Notes under the pieces: model-generated
The model's input: the letters and a program-made list of their open reading frames with translations, nothing else
Told to the model about the DNA's origin: nothing
The model's database searches: none
Assembly: GCA_017613855.1 (NCBI GenBank)
Contig: JAGACY010000340.1
Coordinates: 1 to 9,685 of the forward strand
Source of the DNA: Pseudomonadota bacterium
GTDB lineage: Bacteria; Myxococcota; Bradymonadia; UBA4248
Direction: 5' to 3'
Length of the DNA: 9,685 nucleotides
Made by a program: the position numbers and the translations under genes
Shown here: piece by piece, positions 5,577 through 9,685 of the stretch
Layout: every line of letters begins with the position of its first letter
Position numbering within the stretch: position 1 is the stretch's first letter

Positions 5577-8500
5577 ATGAACGTGAATCGATCATGGCAA
5601 TGGATGAGCATATTTGTGAGCTTAGTCATTTTTCAGGCATGTGATGATGATTCATCAAAGAAAAGTCAGCAGGAGACTCCCGATTGCTCAAAATTAGATA
5701 TGGTTTTGTGCAAGGACATTTGTATTGATCCGATGACGGATAATACGTTTTGCGGTGCAGATGCGGAGTGTGCGAATTACAGCGATTGCGCAGCCCAGGG
5801 CAAGATGTGCGAAAAAGGAGTATGCATCGACGGCACACCGGCGAATGAATGTAGTCCCGGCCTGGTCAAATGCGGCGGCGTTTGCATCGATCCTCTGACG
5901 GACAACAATTTCTGCGGTGCAACTGCGCAGTGCCAGGCGTTTACCGCATGCTTTGACGGACAAGTATGCGTGGGCGGAACGTGCTGTGACAAAACCGAAG
6001 AGAATTGTCCGGATGGCCTCGTCAAATGCGGAGAAGCATGCATCGACCCTCAGACGAACAAGAGTTTTTGCGGCGCAGATGCAAGCTGTACGAAATACAT
6101 GGATTGTGCAGCAGAGAACAAAACGTGCGAATTTGGCGCGTGTGTCGGTAATGGTTGTGCCCCCGGAATGTCCAAATGCGGCGATGATTGCATCGATCCA
6201 ATGACGGACAACAATTTTTGCGGTGCGGATGATTTATGTATGAGCTTTGCCACCTGCGTCGATGGACAGGTATGCGTGGGTGGTTTATGCAGTATCAAGA
6301 CCGAAGAAAATTGTCCGGAAGGCATGGTCAAATGCGGCGAAGCCTGCATCGATCCAATGACGAACAAGAGTTACTGCGGGGCAGATGCAACATGCGCGAG
6401 TTACAGCAATTGTGCAGCCGATGGCAAAACGTGCGAAGCCGGTGTGTGCGTCGGCGGGACGCTGAACGACTGTGAACCCGGAAAAGTCAAATGCGGCGAT
6501 GAATGCGTCGATCCACAGACAGACGGTCGGTATTGCGGTGCATACGAAGATTGCAGCGGTTATATCGTGTGCACGGGCAGTCAGAAATGCGAATCCGGCA
6601 GTTGTTCCGATATTCCAAACACGGGTGAATGCGATCCGGGACTTGTGATGTGCGGCGGCGAATGTATCAATCCGGATATCGACGATCAGTATTGCGGCGC
6701 AAATGCCGACTGCAGCGATTATATAACCTGCTCCGGCAGCTATAAATGCGAGAAGGCCACATGTATCGACACCATGCCGCTCGAACTGATTATGAAGGCG
6801 CAGACTATTGAAGTCGTGGAAAATGATAATCTTGAACTCAGTCTGTCGCTCAATCGTGCGCCCGAAAATGATATCACTGTTGCGCTGAGCCTGGAACCGG
6901 AAGCCACTGATGATATCAAGCTTTCTGTCGATAAAATTACGTTTTCGCCCTATGACTGGCAGGATCATATCTTCCATGTTCTGACAAAACAGGATTATAA
7001 AAAGACGGGAGATATGAAACTGACGGTTCGTGCTGCTGTGGATAAACTCAGCTCAGAACAGGAAATATTATATAAAGATATCGATGTGTGTGGTCTGGTT
7101 TATACTGTTGACAATCAGGTCACTTCCGAGAATGGTACGACTGCATCCGTCAGCGTTCATCTGACGTGTATTCCGGATTCCAATATCATCTATACAATTT
7201 CGAGCGACAATCCTAATGAGGGCACCATTCAGGCACCCACAGATCATCAGCTCGTTTTTACGCCGGAAAACTGGAATGCGCCGCAATCCATTACGGTTGT
7301 CGGTGTCGATGATTCGTCAATCGACGGTGCTCAGAAATATCATATTCTCTTAAAGCCGGATGCTTCCAACCCCGGTGATTTCAAATCTGAATATTCCATC
7401 GAATTTGTGAACAATGACAACGATGTTCCCGGCATCCATGCCAACGATATCTTCATCAAGGAAGGTAGTGCAGACGAGGTGAATATATCGATTTCCACAA
7501 AGCCATCATCCAATGTCGTGGTCAAAGCTGACGCATTGCCCACCGGTCTTGAGCTGGTGGGTACCACCGAACTGCATTTCACGCCAGATAATTACATGAC
7601 CCCCCAGGCATTGGTGATTCATGCGGTGGATAATGATATCGTCGACGGCAACCGGAATTTGACGGTTCATTTCACGGCGGAATCGGCGGATTCGGATTAC
7701 AATCATTTTGGTACGGATATTCAGGTTGCAGTTGAAGACGATGATAAGGCTGGCATTGTGATTACCAATGGAGCGTCTTTGGACTCAACCCAGGTAAATG
7801 AAAACGGCCAGGTGAGTTCCTGCTTTGCGCTTACATCAAAGCCGACACAGAATGTGACGATCAATATATCGTTGGAGAATGCTGTTGCTGGTACAAAGGT
7901 GGCAAAATCGCAATATACATTCACACCGGATAACTGGAATCAATGTCAGAGGCTTGAAATTAATATTGGCCGAGACGGCATTGTCAACAGCAGTGCGATT
8001 TTGAGTACGGTGAATTTTAAAGGAAGTTCATCCGATACCAATTATACAGGGACTTTAAAAACGGGCTCTGTCAGCATTACGAATATCGATGCCTACAAGA
8101 TGATCATTCGCAGCGATTACGTCACGACGATTTCGGAAGATGACAGTAAAAATTATGATATTTGCATGAAGCTTGATGCAAAGCCTTCATCGACGGTAAC
8201 AGTCAAACCGACATCATCGAATAAGAATGAACTGCAGGTCTCGTCTGCGATCAGTTTCAACAGTACAAACTGGAATGAATGGAAATGTATCAGCTATACA
8301 TCTGTAGATGATAATAAGGTGGACGGGGATCAAAAAGTATATATCACGCTTGCACTGTCATCATCGGATGCCGGATTTAACGGATTATCCTATAAATCCA
8401 ATGCGATTACGGTCGTGGATAACGAAAAGCCGGCCATCGTCGTTCGCGAATCGACGACGGCTGCTCAGGATTGTACAAAAGGTGGTTCTGTAACCTATTA

Positions 8501-9521
8501 TCTGCGTCTGGCCAATCAGCCCAGCGGAAATGTCACTGTGTCTGCAAGACTGGAAGAGTATAAGGCCAAACTCGTTGACTATACAAAACATGCCGGTATC
8601 TCATTGTCGCCGGCTTCACTGCAGTTCACGAGCAGTAATTATAATACAGAACAGTCCATCGTGGTGAAATGCAGTGAAAACGGCAATGCATTTTATAATT
8701 ATCTCAAGACTTATGTCGTGTTCAGCAGTACAAGCAGTGCCTATTGGGCCAGTGAGGTAAAAAAGATATTTACATCCTATCCGATTGGTAGAGAAAAAAC
8801 ATGGGAATATACGGGGGCGGAAAAAGGTCCGATATATCTTCCGCGAGGCGAATACAAATTCACGATTAATGGTGCGCAGGGCGGCGGTAACGATGATCAT
8901 GGCGGCTATGGCGGCCAGGTGATCGCGAATGTCAGGATAGAAAGTTATAGAGTCGAACAAAGTGCAATGTATGTTTTAGTTGGGGGCAAAGGTGGTCGTG
9001 GGCCAACGTCTGCCAGTGCAGAAAACAATTCTGGTGGCTGGGGCATTGCTTCGGGGGGCAATGGCGACTGGGGCATCAATAACTGGAGCTATGGCGGCGG
9101 CGGCGCATCCGGAATACAAATGAGGGGTGGTGATTACATCTACTATGTGATGGCAGCCGGCGGCGGCGGCGGCGGTACGGCAAAGTGGAAAGATGCATCG
9201 GGATGGGGCGGCAAAGGCGGATGTGCTGTTGATAATGATCCACAATGCCGCGGGCGTGACGCGAATTACAATTACTTTTCCAAGGGCAATCGCAGCACCA
9301 ACAATGGTGAACCCAGCCCCAAAGGTGACGAAAAAGGCGGCGGCGGCGGCGGGCTCCGCGGCGGGCTGGCCGGTTCCCGCAGTCAGGTCGGCGGACATGG
9401 CGGCACAAGCGGAACTGCTGAAACCACAGATAGGTTCACCCTTATATCCAGAACCATCACGCCCGGTGTGAAACAGGGCAACGGTTCGGTGACGATCACC
9501 ATCATTCCTTCCGATTATTAA
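5577..9521 (+). CDS. Giant multidomain surface lipoprotein: Cys-rich modules, beta-sandwich repeats, ALK/LTK-type glycine-rich domain
   Basis: This 1314-residue protein begins with a signal peptide and a lipobox-like FQAC (Cys22). It is probably exported and lipid-anchored; the Asp run after the Cys would retain it at the inner membrane under the E. coli Lol rule, which may not apply here. Residues 37-396 hold seven modules of 50-55 residues, each with eight Cys (first Cys at 37, 92, 144, 194, 246, 299, 352) and the core KCG..CIDP.TDN.FCGA. Residues of about 400-1070 form about six beta-sandwich repeats of about 110 residues carrying the F(T/S)P.NW....I.V..VDD..(V/I)DG motif (for example 560-584, 668-690, 781-790), as in Calx-beta/cadherin-like surface repeats. 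Residues of about 1075-1311 match the ALK/LTK-type glycine-rich domain: WEYTGAEKGPIYLPRGEYKF, then NGAQGGG and YVLVGGKGG. Role inferred: adhesion or cell-surface interaction, with no enzymatic motif. The start is supported by AGGAG at 5563-5567, 9 bases before the ATG. Confidence 0.93.
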   Translation: MNVNRSWQWMSIFVSLVIFQACDDDSSKKSQQETPDCSKLDMVLCKDICIDPMTDNTFCGADAECANYSDCAAQGKMCEKGVCIDGTPANECSPGLVKCGGVCIDPLTDNNFCGATAQCQAFTACFDGQVCVGGTCCDKTEENCPDGLVKCGEACIDPQTNKSFCGADASCTKYMDCAAENKTCEFGACVGNGCAPGMSKCGDDCIDPMTDNNFCGADDLCMSFATCVDGQVCVGGLCSIKTEENCPEGMVKCGEACIDPMTNKSYCGADATCASYSNCAADGKTCEAGVCVGGTLNDCEPGKVKCGDECVDPQTDGRYCGAYEDCSGYIVCTGSQKCESGSCSDIPNTGECDPGLVMCGGECINPDIDDQYCGANADCSDYITCSGSYKCEKATCIDTMPLELIMKAQTIEVVENDNLELSLSLNRAPENDITVALSLEPEATDDIKLSVDKITFSPYDWQDHIFHVLTKQDYKKTGDMKLTVRAAVDKLSSEQEILYKDIDVCGLVYTVDNQVTSENGTTASVSVHLTCIPDSNIIYTISSDNPNEGTIQAPTDHQLVFTPENWNAPQSITVVGVDDSSIDGAQKYHILLKPDASNPGDFKSEYSIEFVNNDNDVPGIHANDIFIKEGSADEVNISISTKPSSNVVVKADALPTGLELVGTTELHFTPDNYMTPQALVIHAVDNDIVDGNRNLTVHFTAESADSDYNHFGTDIQVAVEDDDKAGIVITNGASLDSTQVNENGQVSSCFALTSKPTQNVTINISLENAVAGTKVAKSQYTFTPDNWNQCQRLEINIGRDGIVNSSAILSTVNFKGSSSDTNYTGTLKTGSVSITNIDAYKMIIRSDYVTTISEDDSKNYDICMKLDAKPSSTVTVKPTSSNKNELQVSSAISFNSTNWNEWKCISYTSVDDNKVDGDQKVYITLALSSSDAGFNGLSYKSNAITVVDNEKPAIVVRESTTAAQDCTKGGSVTYYLRLANQPSGNVTVSARLEEYKAKLVDYTKHAGISLSPASLQFTSSNYNTEQSIVVKCSENGNAFYNYLKTYVVFSSTSSAYWASEVKKIFTSYPIGREKTWEYTGAEKGPIYLPRGEYKFTINGAQGGGNDDHGGYGGQVIANVRIESYRVEQSAMYVLVGGKGGRGPTSASAENNSGGWGIASGGNGDWGINNWSYGGGGASGIQMRGGDYIYYVMAAGGGGGGTAKWKDASGWGGKGGCAVDNDPQCRGRDANYNYFSKGNRSTNNGEPSPKGDEKGGGGGGLRGGLAGSRSQVGGHGGTSGTAETTDRFTLISRTITPGVKQGNGSVTITIIPSDY
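5685..6764 (+). repeat. Seven tandem 8-Cys modules encoded within the surface-protein gene
   Basis: Seven units of 150-165 bp encode the 8-Cys modules. A larger period is superimposed: modules 2+3 (5850-6155) and 4+5 (6156-6461) are each 306 bp. They share the alternation of a 'DGQVCVGG' module followed by a 'KTEENCP.G.VKCGEACIDP.TNKS' module, so the pair was probably duplicated as one block. Modules 1, 6 and 7 are more divergent. Confidence 0.85.
8799..9509 (+). other. ALK/LTK-type glycine-rich domain (coding segment)
   Basis: Residues of about 1075-1311 of the surface protein. The opening WEYTGAEKGPIYLPRGEYKF and NGAQGGG, the strand YVLVGGKGG, and glycine stretches interspersed with aromatic residues match the glycine-rich domain seen in the extracellular part of the animal receptor kinases ALK and LTK and in many bacterial surface proteins. 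In ALK/LTK this domain forms a polyglycine-helix ligand-binding fold. Cys1216 and Cys1224 could form a local disulfide. Runs of six Gly codons, mostly GGC, occur at 9159-9176 and 9336-9353. Confidence 0.75.
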
Positions 9522-9531
9522 TACTCGCCTT

Positions 9532-9554
9532 GAGACGTGCAGACCGCACGTCTC
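9532..9554 (+). terminator. Hairpin after the surface-protein gene, possible terminator
   Basis: GAGACGTGC (9532-9540) and GCACGTCTC (9546-9554) form a perfect 9-bp stem with a 5-base loop, starting 10 bases after the stop codon. No T-run follows, so as an intrinsic terminator it is atypical. It may end or protect the transcript. Confidence 0.5.
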
Positions 9555-9591
9555 TGATATGTAGTGACCGTTGTCAAGCCCTGCTTTCCCT

Positions 9592-9620
9592 TTGTTTCGT
9601 TTATTAAACAGTCATACTAT
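9592..9620 (+). promoter_or_regulatory. Possible promoter for a downstream gene
   Basis: TTGTTT (9592-9597), a 17-base spacer and TACTAT (9615-9620) make a moderate sigma70-like promoter. It lies after the hairpin and before an ATG at 9646. The match is imperfect and the region is AT-rich, so chance is possible. Confidence 0.35.
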
Positions 9621-9645
9621 GGTAAATTCCTTCTGAGAGCATTGA

Positions 9646-9685
9646 ATGAACTTTGGTTTTATCAGTTTCCGACATTTGGCCATTC
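9646..9685 (+). CDS. Possible start of a further gene (partial)
   Basis: An ATG at 9646-9648 opens a frame that runs to the end of the window and gives MNFGFISFRHLAI. GAGAG about 9 bases upstream is a weak ribosome site. Thirteen codons are too few to judge coding potential or family. The candidate promoter just upstream is the main support. Confidence 0.3.
   Translation, partial: MNFGFISFRHLAI

Noticed and set aside
5398..5595. 65-residue minus-strand reading frame in the leader region
   Set aside because: It overlaps the start of the surface-protein gene and its ribosome site, has no recognisable motif, and is better explained as chance.
6285..6977. 230-residue minus-strand reading frame
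   Set aside because: It lies antisense to the Cys-rich repeats; its composition (repeated Ala/Ile/Cys strings) is the mirror of the repeated coding strand.

Overview
The window looks like a piece of a Gram-negative genome of moderate GC content, plausibly from the Myxococcota/Bradymonadia side of the former Deltaproteobacteria. The pointers are two long predicted lipoproteins, a prepilin peptidase, and a giant Cys-rich surface protein built from modules of the type 'VKCGG.CIDP..DN.FCGA' joined to Calx-beta/cadherin-like repeats. The taxonomic placement is an inference from protein style, not from a marker gene.

Layout. Positions 1-183 (+) hold the last 60 codons of an unrecognised gene, which converges with the next gene with a single base between the two stop codons. 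Three genes on the minus strand, 4877 down to 185, look like one transcription unit: an RNase II/RNase R-family exoribonuclease, then a predicted lipoprotein with a secreted-kinase-like (FAM20/Four-jointed-like) domain, then a prepilin peptidase only 6 bases behind it. A good sigma70-type promoter for this unit lies at 4920-4948. Positions 4951-5298 carry a very regular non-coding array: six 28-bp blocks, each made of exactly four 7-bp repeats, separated by five related 36-bp spacers, for a strict 64-bp period. It sits between the minus-strand promoter and a plus-strand promoter at 5343-5372. After a leader of about 200 bases, 5577-9521 (+) encodes a 1314-residue predicted surface lipoprotein: seven 8-Cys modules, about six beta-sandwich repeats, and a C-terminal ALK/LTK-type glycine-rich domain. 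A 9-bp stem hairpin follows its stop codon, and a possible promoter and the first codons of another gene close the window.

How it fits together. The prepilin peptidase serves type IV pilus or type II secretion assembly. The kinase-like lipoprotein and the multidomain lipoprotein are both predicted to be exported. The window therefore has an envelope/surface theme, with an RNA-decay enzyme leading the minus-strand unit. The most unusual items are the 64-bp hierarchical repeat array between divergent promoters, and the exported kinase-like protein co-transcribed with the prepilin peptidase.
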